Positions 8,933 to 17,704 of a stretch of DNA of 64,000 nucleotides are shown piece after piece; the stretch's first letter is position 1, and each line of letters begins with the position of its first letter. Below the pieces are notes generated by a model, which saw nothing but the letters and a program-made list of their open reading frames with translations, was not told the DNA's origin and searched no databases. The position numbers and the translations under genes are program-made. Origin of the DNA: Geomonas propionica (GTDB lineage Bacteria; Desulfobacterota; Desulfuromonadia; Geobacterales; Geobacteraceae); NCBI RefSeq assembly GCF_016458235.1, contig NZ_JAEMHK010000010.1:124001-188000 (forward strand), written 5' to 3'.

Positions 8933-9694
8933 TTACAGTGCCCTCATGGCGGCCATGGCGCCGACGAAGAGCAACGCGGAGCCGACCTCGACCAACCGCA
9001 GCGGCCGGTGTACTGACATAGGCATGGCGCCGTCATAACCGCGCTGCACCATCGCGGTGGTGATGCTCTGGCTGTTGTCGAACGCCTTAATCACCAGCAC
9101 GCCCGCGAGGGTCCCCAGCGAAGAGAGGGCGCGCCGGCACCCGACGTAGCCAAGGCGGTTCTTCTGGGCGTTATAGACCACCTGGGCATCCTCGAGGAGC
9201 AGGAACAGGTAGCGCCAGGCAAAAAGTGCTACGTCCACCAACACCTGCGGCACCCTGAGCCAGGAGAGCGCCGCCATCAGTTCGGTGAAGGGGGTGGAGA
9301 AGCCGACCACGGCGAGGAGGGAGACCCCGCCTAGGATGCGCCCGGCGATGAGGAGCCCGGCCATCAAGCCGTCACGGTGCCCGATCAACTCCCAGCCACC
9401 CAGGCCGATGCTGAAAAGAGGTACGGTGCCTGAGAAGAAGGTCTTCAGCGCCAGCACCATGACCGCGATAAAGAGCGGCTCGGAAAAGCGCAGCACGAGA
9501 ATGCGCACCGGGGTCCCCAGGTGCAGGCAGAGCGCCAGCCCGAGGGCGGCTACCGCGAGGGGAAACACGATTCCCTGCGAGCTCAGCACCATGACCAGGA
9601 GGGCCAGCGCGCTGACCAGCTTCACCCGCGCATCTACCGAGGCGAGAGGATGGGCCGCATGGTGGCGATATGCATTGAAGTGATGGTGCATCAA
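8933..9694 (-). CDS. cbiQ: Cobalt ECF transporter T component CbiQ
   Basis: A 253-residue integral membrane coupling subunit that links the substrate-binding CbiM to the ATPase CbiO. It has about five hydrophobic segments (for example residues 28-48 and 68-85) and the cytoplasmic coupling region with LSSLG and RGYDG arginine motifs typical of T components. The histidine-rich N terminus (MMHHHFNAYRHH) is unusual and might bind metal. The start overlaps the previous gene by 4 bp, implying translational coupling. Confidence 0.93.
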   Translation of the reverse strand: MMHHHFNAYRHHAAHPLASVDARVKLVSALALLVMVLSSQGIVFPLAVAALGLALCLHLGTPVRILVLRFSEPLFIAVMVLALKTFFSGTVPLFSIGLGGWELIGHRDGLMAGLLIAGRILGGVSLLAVVGFSTPFTELMAALSWLRVPQVLVDVALFAWRYLFLLLEDAQVVYNAQKNRLGYVGCRRALSSLGTLAGVLVIKAFDNSQSITTAMVQRGYDGAMPMSVHRPLRLVEVGSALLFVGAMAAMRAL

Positions 9695-9984
9695 CCTTCC
9701 TTGTGGTCCTTACCCGTCAACTGACGCCAGTAATATCCGGCGGCGAATCCGCCCACGACGCCCGCTCCCAGAAAGGCGAACAGCAGCAGGTCTCCGGACC
9801 CGGGATCGATGAGCGGCGCCTTGGCCTCCCGCCCGTGCTCCTTGGCGATCTTCTCCACCACGGCCTCGTCCACCCCTTGGTAGGCCTTGGGGGCGAGGGA
9901 AAAGAAGTAAAAAGCGAACAGCAGCGTCGGCAGCGTGACTGTGTGCAGCAGCAATACTTTCCACCTGCGTTTTCTATCAGGCAT
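9691..9984 (-). CDS. cbiN: CbiN-like small membrane component of the cobalt transporter
   Basis: A 97-residue protein with two membrane segments (about 11-30 and 66-86) separated by an exported loop of about 35 residues, which is the CbiN topology. Sequence resemblance is weak, so the symbol rests mainly on length, topology and its place between cbiM and cbiQ. It overlaps the cbiM stop by 8 bp and the cbiQ start by 4 bp. CbiN assists metal loading into CbiM. Confidence 0.75.
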   Translation of the reverse strand: MPDRKRRWKVLLLHTVTLPTLLFAFYFFSLAPKAYQGVDEAVVEKIAKEHGREAKAPLIDPGSGDLLLFAFLGAGVVGGFAAGYYWRQLTGKDHKEG

Positions 9985-10729
9985 TGCCGGCTACCTCCTT
10001 TTCCTTGATGACCCTCATCTTCACGAGCAGGTCCGGGCGCTTGCGGTACAAGAGCGTGACCATTCCCGCGGTGATGACCCCTTCCAGGATACCCAGCGGC
10101 AACTGGGTGGGGAGAAAGGCCAAAACGATTTTCCCGAACAGGGGCCACAGCGGCGACTCCCCCCGGATGCCGAGGGCGAGAAGCAGCGACGTGGTGGCGT
10201 AGGTGGCCCAGTCTGCCACAAGGCCAGCGATAAATCCAGCCACGGCCAGGCTCCCGCCCACCTTACGCACGGCGCGGAAGGCGAACCAGCCGGCGAAGGA
10301 GCCGACAACACCCATGGCAAGGGCGTTGGCGCCGAGCGTCGAGAGACCGCCGTGGGCCAGGAACAGCGCCTGGATCAAGAGCGAGACCGCCGCGATGATC
10401 ACGCTGACCAGCGGGCCCACCAGTATGGCAGATACCCCGGTGCCGCAGGGGTGCGAGCAGGTACCGGCGGTCGGCACCGGGATCGGCATGCAGGAGATGA
10501 TGAAGACCACGGCGGTGAGCAGCCCCACAAGCGGCTTCATGGAGAGGTCCTCCCGCGCCAGGAAGTTCAACTGCCTGATGCCCAGCGCCAGAAACGGCAC
10601 CAGCACCAGGAACCAAGTGAGCGCCCAGGGGAAGGGAAGGATTCCCTCCGAGATGTGCATGGCGTGGGCGGGGGCCGGGACAAGCAGGAATGACAACAGC
10701 GCGGCTGCCAATAGCGCGCGCCCTCCCAC
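9977..10729 (-). CDS. cbiM: Cobalt ECF transporter substrate-binding membrane protein CbiM
   Basis: A multi-spanning component that binds Co2+ through the N-terminal Met-His of the mature protein. The segment MHISEGILP (Met at 10660) is the family signature and is preceded by a clean signal peptide ending PAPAHA. I therefore place the start at the GTG at 10729 (23-residue signal, GGAGG further upstream) rather than at the far upstream ATG, whose extension runs through repeat DNA. The result is 250 residues. It follows bzaF across a 149-bp gap holding a repeat pair and belongs to the riboswitch-led operon. Confidence 0.9.
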   Translation of the reverse strand: MGGRALLAAALLSFLLVPAPAHAMHISEGILPFPWALTWFLVLVPFLALGIRQLNFLAREDLSMKPLVGLLTAVVFIISCMPIPVPTAGTCSHPCGTGVSAILVGPLVSVIIAAVSLLIQALFLAHGGLSTLGANALAMGVVGSFAGWFAFRAVRKVGGSLAVAGFIAGLVADWATYATTSLLLALGIRGESPLWPLFGKIVLAFLPTQLPLGILEGVITAGMVTLLYRKRPDLLVKMRVIKEKEVAGNA

Positions 10730-10746
10730 CGGTGGCTCACCTACCT

Positions 10747-10856
10747 CCCTCTCCCTCCGGGAGAGGGTCGGGGTGAGGGCCTCGCAGTGAGCACCGTATT
10801 CCCCCGTGCCCCCCCCCTCACCCGCCCTTCGGCCACCCTCTCCCGAGGGGAGAGGG
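10747..10856. repeat. Paired REP-like hairpins between bzaF and cbiM
   Basis: Two hairpins of the CCCTCTCCC/GGGAGAGGG type (10747-10767 and 10836-10856) sit in opposite orientation, with GGGTGAGGG and CCCTCACCC flanks. Such pairs are common dispersed repeats. Here they lie inside an operon and may stabilise mRNA or reduce expression of the transport genes. Confidence 0.7.
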
Positions 10857-10878
10857 TTAGTCTGAAACTTGCCCAATA

Positions 10879-12186
10879 TCAAATCTTGTCCCCACGCAGG
10901 TCTGCCGCAAAGATCTTGCCGGCGCCGCGGGAGGCACAGAAGTCGCCGCACATGGTGCAGGTTTGCTCGTCCTCGGGTACGCGGCTCTTCCTGATGGCAG
11001 CGGCGTCCTCAGGGAAGAGGGCCAACTCGAACTGGCGCTGCCAATTCAGATCCCGGCGCGCCTTGCTCATCTCCTTGTCGCGCTCCCTGCCCCGCTCGGG
11101 GTACTTGTTCATGTCGCCGATATAGGCCGCGATCTTGGCCGCCTTCACACCCATCTTGACGTCCTCCTCGTTTGGAAGCGCCAAGTGCTCGGCCGGGGTG
11201 ATGTAGCAGATCAGGTCGGCGCCAAAGCGCGAGGACTGGGCGGCACCGATGGCAGCGGTGATATGGTCAAAGCCGGGCGCGACATCTGTGGAAATGGGGC
11301 CCAGCATGTAATAAGGGGCGCCGCCGCTCATCCTTTTTTGCAGCTTGATGTTTCCTTCGATCTCGTCCAGCGGCACGTGCCCCGGACCTTCCACCAGCAT
11401 CTGGCATCCCATGTCGCGGCCAATCTCGGCCAACTCGCAGTTGATCAGCAGTTCCTGGATCTGGGCGCGATCGCTGGAGTCGTGGATGGCGCCGGCCCGG
11501 AGACCGTTACCCAGCGAGAGCACGGTGTCGTAACGCTTCAGGATCTCCACCACGCGGTCGAACTTCTCATAAAGCGGGTTCTCGCGGTTGTTGGCAATCA
11601 TCCAGGCGGCCATGCTCACGCCACCCTTGGAAACGAGGCCGCCGTAACGGTACCCCTGCTTCCTCAGGCGCTCCAGGGTGTAGAGGTTGATGCCGCAGTG
11701 CACCGCCATGAAGGCCATGCCGTCGGCGCACTGGCGCTCGATGATATCGAAGAGCATCTCCTCGTCCAGCTTGTTCGGGTCGCCGTACTTGCGCGCGGCT
11801 TCGCAGAAGGCTTGGTACAGCGGTACGTTCCCCACCGGCAGGTCGACGGCGGCGATCACCTCGCGCCGCACCCTGTCCAGATCGCCGCCGACGGAAAGCT
11901 CCATCAGGGTGTCCGCCCCCGCCTCTTGGGCCACCTTCGCCTTACGCACTTCGGCCGCGTAGTCGACGATGTCCGAAGAGGTGCCGATGGACGCGTTCAC
12001 CTTGGTGCGCAGCCCGGTGCCGATGCCGGCCACCTTGGGCTTCCTGACGTGGTTCCAGGGGATGACGATCTGCCCCGCAGCCACCTTGTCCCGGACGTAC
12101 TCCGGTGTTTGTGCCTCATCAAAGGCAACCTGTGCCATCTGCGGGGTAATGATCCCCGCGCGTGCCGACTCGATCTGTGTTTTCAT
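10879..12186 (-). CDS. bzaF: 5-hydroxybenzimidazole synthase BzaF (ThiC paralogue)
   Basis: A radical-SAM enzyme of the ThiC superfamily, 435 residues. The C-terminal cluster motif reads CTMCGDFC, and the protein lacks the long N-terminal extension of E. coli-type ThiC. ThiC makes the thiamin pyrimidine from aminoimidazole ribotide; the BzaF/HbiS branch converts the same substrate to 5-hydroxybenzimidazole, the anaerobic precursor of the cobamide lower ligand. The operon decides the call: it lies under a cobalamin riboswitch, overlaps cbiA by 4 bp, and sits in the same operon as cobT, which activates lower ligands. No thiamin gene or TPP riboswitch is near. A true ThiC cannot be ruled out from sequence alone. 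Confidence 0.85.
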   Translation of the reverse strand: MKTQIESARAGIITPQMAQVAFDEAQTPEYVRDKVAAGQIVIPWNHVRKPKVAGIGTGLRTKVNASIGTSSDIVDYAAEVRKAKVAQEAGADTLMELSVGGDLDRVRREVIAAVDLPVGNVPLYQAFCEAARKYGDPNKLDEEMLFDIIERQCADGMAFMAVHCGINLYTLERLRKQGYRYGGLVSKGGVSMAAWMIANNRENPLYEKFDRVVEILKRYDTVLSLGNGLRAGAIHDSSDRAQIQELLINCELAEIGRDMGCQMLVEGPGHVPLDEIEGNIKLQKRMSGGAPYYMLGPISTDVAPGFDHITAAIGAAQSSRFGADLICYITPAEHLALPNEEDVKMGVKAAKIAAYIGDMNKYPERGRERDKEMSKARRDLNWQRQFELALFPEDAAAIRKSRVPEDEQTCTMCGDFCASRGAGKIFAADLRGDKI

Positions 12187-13568
12187 GTGAGACTCCTGGT
12201 CCGGTATGCCCTGCAGTGTCCCACGAAGTTCTGTGCGATACCCGGCGAGCTGCCGAAGTGTAAATGGATGTAGGAGGCCAGGCAGTTCCGGTAGCGGTAG
12301 CCCTCCAGCCCCAGGTCTGCGCCCTTCCTGCTGACCCGGTAGAGCCGCTCGATCCCCTCCGGCATCTCCTCCATCTCTGAATAATGAAATTCGTGTCCCC
12401 GGGCAACGGTGCCCCTGGTCCCTATGACACCGTCGGCTACCAGCTCGATCTCCCGGTACCCGAGCGCCTTACGGCGCGGCAGCATCCGGGTCTGCACCGG
12501 GAACACACCGACGAAGGGAGCCGTCCCCCCGTCTACGACAACCCCTTCCGTCAGGTAGATGAAGCCGCCGCACTCGGCGTAGACCGGCATCCCCGCCTCG
12601 ACAGCTTGGCGAATAGCCTGCCGCATCGGCTCGTTGGCAGCGAGCTTGCCAGCGAAGAGTTCCGGGTAGCCGCCTGGAAGATAGATGCCGCCGATTGCAT
12701 CCGGCAAAGCTGCATCCTCCAAGGGCGAGAAGCAGCAGATATCGGCGCCCGCTTCGGCAAGAAGCCGCAGGTTATCCGGGTAAGAGAAGCAAAAGGCGGC
12801 ATCGCGGGCCACGGCGATGCGCACCGGACCACCATCCTCGGCATCCGTTACCGGCGGCTCCGACTGGGCCGATGTCGGAAGTTCCCGCTGTTCCAATTCC
12901 AGGAGGGTCTCCAGGTCGAGGTGCCGCTCGACGACCTCGACCAGGTGGTCCATAAACTCCGGGGAGAGCGGGTTGTCCTCGGCCGTGGTAAGACCCAGGT
13001 GGCGCGAAGGGATAGCCAGCACCGCGTCCCGCGGCATGCACCCCAGCACCTTTACTTCGGGTAGATACGCCGCCAGCGCCTCGCGCAGTATCCGCTCATG
13101 GTTGGCGCTCGCCACGTTGTTGAAGACGACTGCCGCGACCTTCACCCCCGGATCGAACCCGGCGAAACCACTCACCAAAGCTGCCGCGCTGCGGGCCTGG
13201 CTGCGGGCATCCACCACCAGGACGACCGGCGCCGCCAGTTCCTTGGCAATCTGCGCCGTACTCCCGGCATCGGAACTGCCGTCAATGCCATCGAAGAGCC
13301 CCATCACCCCCTCGATGACCGCGATGCCCGCGGCGGCCGCATGTAACGCAAAGGTGTCCCTGACGAACTCCAGCGGGCACATCCAGCCATCGAGGTTTAT
13401 GGACGGAGCACCGGTGACCTGGGCATGGTAGCCGGGGTCGATGAAGTCGGGTCCCACCTTGAACGGCGCCACTTTGAGGCCGCGACGCTTCAGCGCAGCC
13501 ATGATGCCGAGGGTCACGGTGGTTTTCCCGGAGCCGCTGTGCGGCGCTGCGATGACGATGCGTTTCAT
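12183..13568 (-). CDS. cbiA: Cobyrinate a,c-diamide synthase
   Basis: ATP- and glutamine-dependent amidation of cobyrinate side chains a and c. The 461-residue protein has an N-terminal dethiobiotin-synthetase-like domain with P-loop PHSGSGKTT (residues 9-17) and a C-terminal class I glutaminase-like domain containing the YLPGGYPE motif and the nucleophile in AECGGFIYL. Its length matches CbiA/CobB. It lies 16 bp downstream of cobC and overlaps bzaF by 4 bp. Confidence 0.95.
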   Translation of the reverse strand: MKRIVIAAPHSGSGKTTVTLGIMAALKRRGLKVAPFKVGPDFIDPGYHAQVTGAPSINLDGWMCPLEFVRDTFALHAAAAGIAVIEGVMGLFDGIDGSSDAGSTAQIAKELAAPVVLVVDARSQARSAAALVSGFAGFDPGVKVAAVVFNNVASANHERILREALAAYLPEVKVLGCMPRDAVLAIPSRHLGLTTAEDNPLSPEFMDHLVEVVERHLDLETLLELEQRELPTSAQSEPPVTDAEDGGPVRIAVARDAAFCFSYPDNLRLLAEAGADICCFSPLEDAALPDAIGGIYLPGGYPELFAGKLAANEPMRQAIRQAVEAGMPVYAECGGFIYLTEGVVVDGGTAPFVGVFPVQTRMLPRRKALGYREIELVADGVIGTRGTVARGHEFHYSEMEEMPEGIERLYRVSRKGADLGLEGYRYRNCLASYIHLHFGSSPGIAQNFVGHCRAYRTRSLT

Positions 13569-13584
13569 GCCCTGAGAGTCCCCG

Positions 13585-14181
13585 TCAACCGTTGACCAGT
13601 TGGACCACGGTATTGCCGTCGGCCCAGTAGTCGATGATGTTCACGGCGCAGTACTGCTGGTCGATGCTAAAGAAAGAGCCCAGCGGCGCCTTGACGGCGT
13701 CCAGCAGGATGATGCGATTCACCCCGCCGTGGGCCACCACCAGAACCTCTTCGCCCCGGTGCCGCTCCACAATCCCTTTGAGGGCGGGCAGCACGCGCCC
13801 CGCCAATTCGCCCAGGCTCTCGCCGCCGGGCGCGCAGAAGTTTTCCAGGTCCGCCAGGCGCGCCGCCCACTCGTCCGGGCGCTGTTCCTGGATCTGCGTC
13901 ACGGAAAGCCCTTCCCAGACGCCGCAGTTCAGCTCGCGCAGGGCGGGTACCGTGACCGGCTCCACCCCGAGGAAGGGTCCCAGGATCTCGCCGCCGCGCA
14001 CGGTGCGCTGCAGGTCACTGGTGTAGAGGGCGCTGATCCGGTCCGGGTCGAGGCGCGGCTTCAGCTGGTGGTACATCTCCTCGCCGCGCGGGGTGAGGCG
14101 GACGTCGAAGTGGCCGTTGTAGCAGTAGGCGCGCTCCACCTCGCCGTGGCGGATCAGGTGGATCCTCGTTCTTTCGGTCAT
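13585..14181 (-). CDS. cobC: Alpha-ribazole phosphatase (histidine phosphatase family)
   Basis: Removes the 5'-phosphate from alpha-ribazole phosphate or the cobamide phosphate at the end of nucleotide-loop assembly. It has the RHGE phosphohistidine signature near the N terminus ([10 protein letters not shown]), the conserved [11 protein letters not shown] segment and the second histidine in VVAHGGVNR. The ATG at 14181 is preferred over the upstream start at 14244 because AGGAGC precedes it and the extension would be encoded by repeat DNA. The operon context with cobS and cobU supports the role. Confidence 0.9.
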   Translation of the reverse strand: MTERTRIHLIRHGEVERAYCYNGHFDVRLTPRGEEMYHQLKPRLDPDRISALYTSDLQRTVRGGEILGPFLGVEPVTVPALRELNCGVWEGLSVTQIQEQRPDEWAARLADLENFCAPGGESLGELAGRVLPALKGIVERHRGEEVLVVAHGGVNRIILLDAVKAPLGSFFSIDQQYCAVNIIDYWADGNTVVQLVNG

Positions 14182-14209
14182 GCTTGCTCCTAATTGCGGG
14201 GAGAGGCAG

Positions 14210-14239
14210 GGGGACAGGCACCTGGCGGAGCCAGTCCCC
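14210..14239. repeat. 30-bp repeat, exact inverted copy of 7593-7622
   Basis: Located between cobS and cobC in the operon. It is the perfect reverse complement of the sequence starting the element at 7593 and has its own GGGGAC/GTCCCC ends. It displaces cobC from cobS by 63 bp in an otherwise tightly packed operon. Confidence 0.8.
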
Positions 14240-14244
14240 TCCAA

Positions 14245-14991
14245 CTACCCAAGCTTGCCTAACAGCGCCAGCAGGAAGATAAGGCAGAAGATCTCGTTCA
14301 ATTCGCTGGCGCAGCCAATCACGTCGCCGGTAACGCCACCGAGCTTACGGTGCGCCCACCCCTTGATGCCCAAGGTCAGCAGGAACAGGAGCAGCAGGGT
14401 GATGAGGCCGGACAACTGGAGCAGCGCCCCCGCGACCGCGACGGTGCAGATCCCGGCCAGGACCAGTTGCAGCGTTCCCGCTCCACCGACGAAGGCATGG
14501 CCCAAGCCGTCCTTGCGGGCCCGCTGCGAGCCGACCGTCATCTGCACTTGGGCGAAACGGGCAGCCATCGGGAAGAACAGGAGCGCTTCCCGCTTATACT
14601 CGGCAGGGAGTGCCAGCAGCGCCTGGTACTTGAGCATGAGCCCCAGCACCAGCCCGACCGCCCCCACCGCACCGACCCGGGAGTCCTTCATGATCTCCAG
14701 GAAGCGCTCACGCGAGCCGCGCGCGGCCAGCCCGTCGCAGACATCGGAGAGGCCGTCCAGATGCAGCGCCCCGGTGACTACGCTCAGGATGGCGACCAAC
14801 ACCAGGTCCGCCACGGAGCGGGGCAAAAGCGGTGTCAGCAGGAAATCTACTCCCGCCAGCAGCGCGCCCAGGGCGAGTCCCACCAACGGGAACAGCGCCA
14901 TGGAGCGTCCCAGGTCCTTTTCCTCGCAGCGCACCGAGACCGGCAACGGCACTATGGTCAGGAACTGGAAAGCGATGATGAATAACCTCAT
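14245..14991 (-). CDS. cobS: Adenosylcobinamide-GDP ribazoletransferase (cobalamin synthase)
   Basis: Integral membrane enzyme joining adenosylcobinamide-GDP to alpha-ribazole (phosphate). The 248-residue protein has about six membrane segments. The conserved acidic motif GALHLDGLSDVCDGLAARGSR (split here by the family as HLDGLxD plus DG) is clearly visible near residue 60. The ATG at 14991 is chosen because a GAGG site precedes it and the family N terminus (MRLFIIAFQFLTIVPLPV) begins there. Confidence 0.95.
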   Translation of the reverse strand: MRLFIIAFQFLTIVPLPVSVRCEEKDLGRSMALFPLVGLALGALLAGVDFLLTPLLPRSVADLVLVAILSVVTGALHLDGLSDVCDGLAARGSRERFLEIMKDSRVGAVGAVGLVLGLMLKYQALLALPAEYKREALLFFPMAARFAQVQMTVGSQRARKDGLGHAFVGGAGTLQLVLAGICTVAVAGALLQLSGLITLLLLFLLTLGIKGWAHRKLGGVTGDVIGCASELNEIFCLIFLLALLGKLG

Positions 14992-15010
14992 TCTGTTACC
15001 TCGGCGCCGG

Positions 15011-16063
15011 CTAGGAGGAGGCCACCCCGGCCTCTTCAAAGGTTGCCATCTCTTTCAAGATCTTGACCCCGGCCTCGATGAGCCCCATGGCCAGCGCGGC
15101 CCCGGTCCCCTCGCCCAGACGCAGCTGCAGGTCGAGCAGCGGCTTGACGCCGATGCGCTCCAGCATCATCTGGTGGCCAATTTCGACCGAGGTGTGGGCG
15201 GTGAAAATGTAGTCGCGCACGGCCGGGTGCATCTCGGAAGCAATCAGCGCACCGGCTGTGGAAATGAACCCGTCGACCACCACCGGCATCCGGTTGGCGG
15301 CGGCGCCGAGGACGAGGCCGGCAATACCGGCAATCTCCAGTCCACCCACCTTGGTGAGGACGTCCAGCGGATCCTGCGGCTCGGGGCGGTTCAGGTCGAG
15401 TCCGGCCTGGATCACCTTGATCTTGTGCTCCAGTGTTTCGTCGCCGATGCCGGTGCCGCGGTGGGTCACCTCGCGGACGGTGCATCCGGCAATAGCCGCG
15501 ATGATGGCGGAGGAGGGGCTGGTATTGCCTATTCCCATCTCGCCGGTGCCGACCATGGCGACCCCTTCCTTCTTGGCCTCGTCGGCCAGCGCGATGCCGA
15601 CCTCGATGGCGGCGACCGCCTCCTCGCGGGTCATGGCGCTCCCCTTGGCGAAGTTGCGGGTCCCCTTGGCGATTTTGCGGATGATCAGGCCAGGGGCCGG
15701 CTCGAAGTCATAGTCGACACCCACATCGACTACGCGCACCTCGGCGCCGCTGTGGCGGGCAAGCACGTTGACCCCGGCGCCGCCGCGCAGGAAGTTGAGC
15801 ACCATCTGCGGAGTGACCTCCTTCGGGAACAGGGAGACCCCCTCCTCCACGATGCCGTGGTCGCCGGCGAAGGTGAAAATGACCTTCTTGGCGGTATCGG
15901 GGGCGAGGTCGCCGGTGATGGCGGCGAAGCGGCGGCCTACTTCCTCCAGGCGTCCCAGTGAGCCGAGCGGCTTGGTCTTGTTATCGAGTTTGGCCTGGGC
16001 CTTGGCAAGCAGTGCCTCGTCCACCGGCTGGATCTTGGCAAGTGTTGTTTCCAGAAGTTGCAT
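15011..16063 (-). CDS. cobT: Nicotinate-nucleotide--dimethylbenzimidazole phosphoribosyltransferase
   Basis: Activates the lower-ligand base to its alpha-ribotide. The 350-residue protein contains the family stretches [29 protein letters not shown] and a late E-G-TGAALA motif with the catalytic glutamate region near the C terminus. The ATG at 16063 has AAGGAGG 5 bases upstream, so the in-frame start at 16084 is rejected. With BzaF in the operon the natural base is probably 5-hydroxybenzimidazole. Confidence 0.96.
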   Translation of the reverse strand: MQLLETTLAKIQPVDEALLAKAQAKLDNKTKPLGSLGRLEEVGRRFAAITGDLAPDTAKKVIFTFAGDHGIVEEGVSLFPKEVTPQMVLNFLRGGAGVNVLARHSGAEVRVVDVGVDYDFEPAPGLIIRKIAKGTRNFAKGSAMTREEAVAAIEVGIALADEAKKEGVAMVGTGEMGIGNTSPSSAIIAAIAGCTVREVTHRGTGIGDETLEHKIKVIQAGLDLNRPEPQDPLDVLTKVGGLEIAGIAGLVLGAAANRMPVVVDGFISTAGALIASEMHPAVRDYIFTAHTSVEIGHQMMLERIGVKPLLDLQLRLGEGTGAALAMGLIEAGVKILKEMATFEEAGVASS

Positions 16064-16090
16064 CGTTTCCTCCTTGAATTTCATGGCATA

Positions 16091-16612
16091 TCACTTCAGC
16101 CTGAGCGGCAGTCCGGAAATGGTTACGTAGACCTCGTCGGCAGCGGCGGCGATCAGCTCGTTGGCCTCGCCGGCCAGGTCCCGAAAGCTGCGGGAGAGCG
16201 GGTGCTCGGGGACGATCCCCATCCCGACCTCGTTGGTGACGATAATGAGCGGGGTCCTGAGGGAGGCAAAGCTGCCGGCGAAACTTTCCACCTCGGCCAG
16301 GGCCTCGGCGGCGCCCCCCGGGCAGCGAAAGAGGAGGTTGGAGATCCAGAGGGTGACGCAGTCCAGCAGCATCACGTTGAAGCGCCCCTCGTGGCTGCGG
16401 ATCGCCTCCGCCACTTTAAGCGGCTCCTCAACGGTCTGCCATTCCGGGCCGCGCCGCCCCTGGTGCCGCGCGATGCGGTCCGCCATCTCGGCGTCCCCCG
16501 GCTCGCCGGTGGCGAGGTAGCCCCGCAGCGGCGCATACGTATCGGCCAACCCTTCGGCGAAGCGGCTCTTGCCGCTACGGGCGCCGCCGGTGACCAGGAC
16601 CACTTTGGACAT
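16091..16612 (-). CDS. cobU: Adenosylcobinamide kinase / adenosylcobinamide-phosphate guanylyltransferase
   Basis: Bifunctional enzyme making adenosylcobinamide-GDP from adenosylcobinamide and GTP. The 173-residue product has P-loop GGARSGKSR at residues 8-16 and conserved TGEPGDAEMADRIARHQ and TNEVGMGIVPE motifs. It is the first gene of the cobamide operon. The ATG at 16612 directly abuts the T run of the upstream terminator, so its ribosome site must be the G-rich 3' arm of that hairpin. Confidence 0.95.
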   Translation of the reverse strand: MSKVVLVTGGARSGKSRFAEGLADTYAPLRGYLATGEPGDAEMADRIARHQGRRGPEWQTVEEPLKVAEAIRSHEGRFNVMLLDCVTLWISNLLFRCPGGAAEALAEVESFAGSFASLRTPLIIVTNEVGMGIVPEHPLSRSFRDLAGEANELIAAAADEVYVTISGLPLRLK

Positions 16613-16645
16613 AAAAAAACCCCCCTTCCCATGACGGAAGGCGGG
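16613..16645 (-). terminator. Riboswitch expression-platform terminator abutting cobU
   Basis: On the minus strand the stem CCTTCC/GGAAGG, extended by a G6 run, is followed by seven T and then immediately by the cobU ATG. The 3' arm GGGAAGGGGGG is the only plausible ribosome site. One hairpin could therefore both stop transcription and hide the Shine-Dalgarno sequence when cobalamin is bound. Confidence 0.8.
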
Positions 16646-16694
16646 TCAAAATGCGCACTACAGGTGCGATTCCGGCTTTAGCCCCTCTGCCACG

Positions 16695-16880
16695 GAGGTT
16701 CCAACAAGCTTCTCATCCTGGCAGGTTTCCTGACTCACGGGTCGTCTTACTCGCCGCGCCTTCCCGATGCGATCAGTGGCGTTGTTGCGGCTTTCATCTC
16801 CGTTCACAGTTGCGGGACAGCGAGGGATTCCCACCCTCTTCCCTTTTAACCCCTCTCGGGGCACCAAGACGAACTTTATG
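16695..16880 (-). promoter_or_regulatory. Cobalamin (B12) riboswitch
   Basis: The minus strand contains the family hallmarks in order: a GGTGCC start (near 16866), the segment GGGAATCCCTCGCTGTCCCG, the core AACTGT, GCCACTG, and the B12 box CAGGAAACCTGCCAG at 16718-16736. The terminator at 16613-16645 follows as expression platform. It controls cobU through cbiO, ten genes for cobamide completion and cobalt import. Confidence 0.93.
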
Positions 16881-16925
16881 TATTTTTTGCAGCGAGGTGT
16901 TTAGTAACAGACGCCGCCGGTAAAG

Positions 16926-17561
16926 TCAATCACTAAGCGGCGCTGCTTCTTCTGCAAATTCACCGGGTTCGCCCTTTCCGGGGGCAAGGGCCGCGTCGAT
17001 GCGGGCCCAGACGGCATCCTTGCCTTCTTTATTCAAAGCGGAGAAAAAGGTGAGTTCCTGCTTGTCGACATGGAGGGTGGTGCAGATCACGGCGGTCTGG
17101 CGGGCACGCTCGTTCTTGGAGAGCTTGTCGCACTTGGTGACCACGATGATGGGGGCGATGGAGTAGGCGCGCAGCCAGGCGAGCATCTGCAGATCGTCCT
17201 CGTTGGGGACCCGGCGAATGTCCAGAATCAGCACCACCCCGCGCAGGTTCTTCCTCTTGGCGAGGTAGGTCTCCATCATCGGGCGCCAGTCCTTTTTCAC
17301 CGCCAGCGGAACCTTGGCGTAACCGTAGCCGGGGAGGTCGACCAGCATGAAGTCGTCGTTCACCTGGAAGAAGTTGATCAGCTGAGTGCGGCCGGGGGTG
17401 GAGCTGGTGCGCACCAGGTTCTTCCGGTTCACCAGCACGTTGACCAATGAAGACTTGCCGACGTTGGAGCGTCCCGCGAAGGCGATCTCAGGGAGGTTTC
17501 CCTCCGGGTAGTGCGCGGGGCGGGTTGCGCTTTTAATGAACTCTGTACTTTTTACAATCAA
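16926..17561 (-). CDS. engB: Ribosome biogenesis GTPase EngB (YihA/YsxC)
   Basis: Essential GTPase linked to large ribosomal subunit assembly. The 211-residue protein has G1 [10 protein letters not shown]3 DLPGYG and G4 TKCDK motifs in the canonical EngB positions and ends in an acidic tail. It lies upstream of the cobalamin riboswitch on the same strand, divergent from the HDOD gene; no terminator is visible between its stop and the riboswitch. Confidence 0.96.
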   Translation of the reverse strand: MIVKSTEFIKSATRPAHYPEGNLPEIAFAGRSNVGKSSLVNVLVNRKNLVRTSSTPGRTQLINFFQVNDDFMLVDLPGYGYAKVPLAVKKDWRPMMETYLAKRKNLRGVVLILDIRRVPNEDDLQMLAWLRAYSIAPIIVVTKCDKLSKNERARQTAVICTTLHVDKQELTFFSALNKEGKDAVWARIDAALAPGKGEPGEFAEEAAPLSD

Positions 17562-17632
17562 TGTGGAACCTTATCCCTTTTTTCCGGGCAGTATAGACCG
17601 CGGCGAGGCCCCTTTCAATCATTAAATCCGAG

Positions 17633-17660
17633 CTTGCTTAAAGCGAAGGTTTTGGTATAT
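17633..17660 (+). promoter_or_regulatory. Candidate sigma-70 promoter of the HDOD gene
   Basis: TTGCTT, 16 bases, TATATT, with the start about 37 bases before the ATG. A reasonable match in the short divergent region facing engB. Confidence 0.5.
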
Positions 17661-17704
17661 TTTTGAACCTGATTGAGCCCCCTCACCAACGCAAGGATCT
17701 AGGC

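Noticed and set aside
10741..10860. Repeated hairpins as a CRISPR array
   Set aside because: Only two inverted hairpins, no direct repeats with regular spacers and no cas genes anywhere in the window.
10730..10951. Longer N terminus for CbiM from an upstream ATG
   Set aside because: The extension translates the REP-like repeats and the end of bzaF; a signal peptide with a GTG start fits better.
10879..12186. Thiamin biosynthesis gene thiC
   Set aside because: Family match is real, but the cobalamin riboswitch, the same operon as cobT and absence of thiamin genes favour the BzaF branch; kept as an alternative in the entry.
14180..15961. 593-codon open frame on the plus strand
   Set aside because: Runs antisense across cobS and cobT, which are unambiguous on the minus strand.
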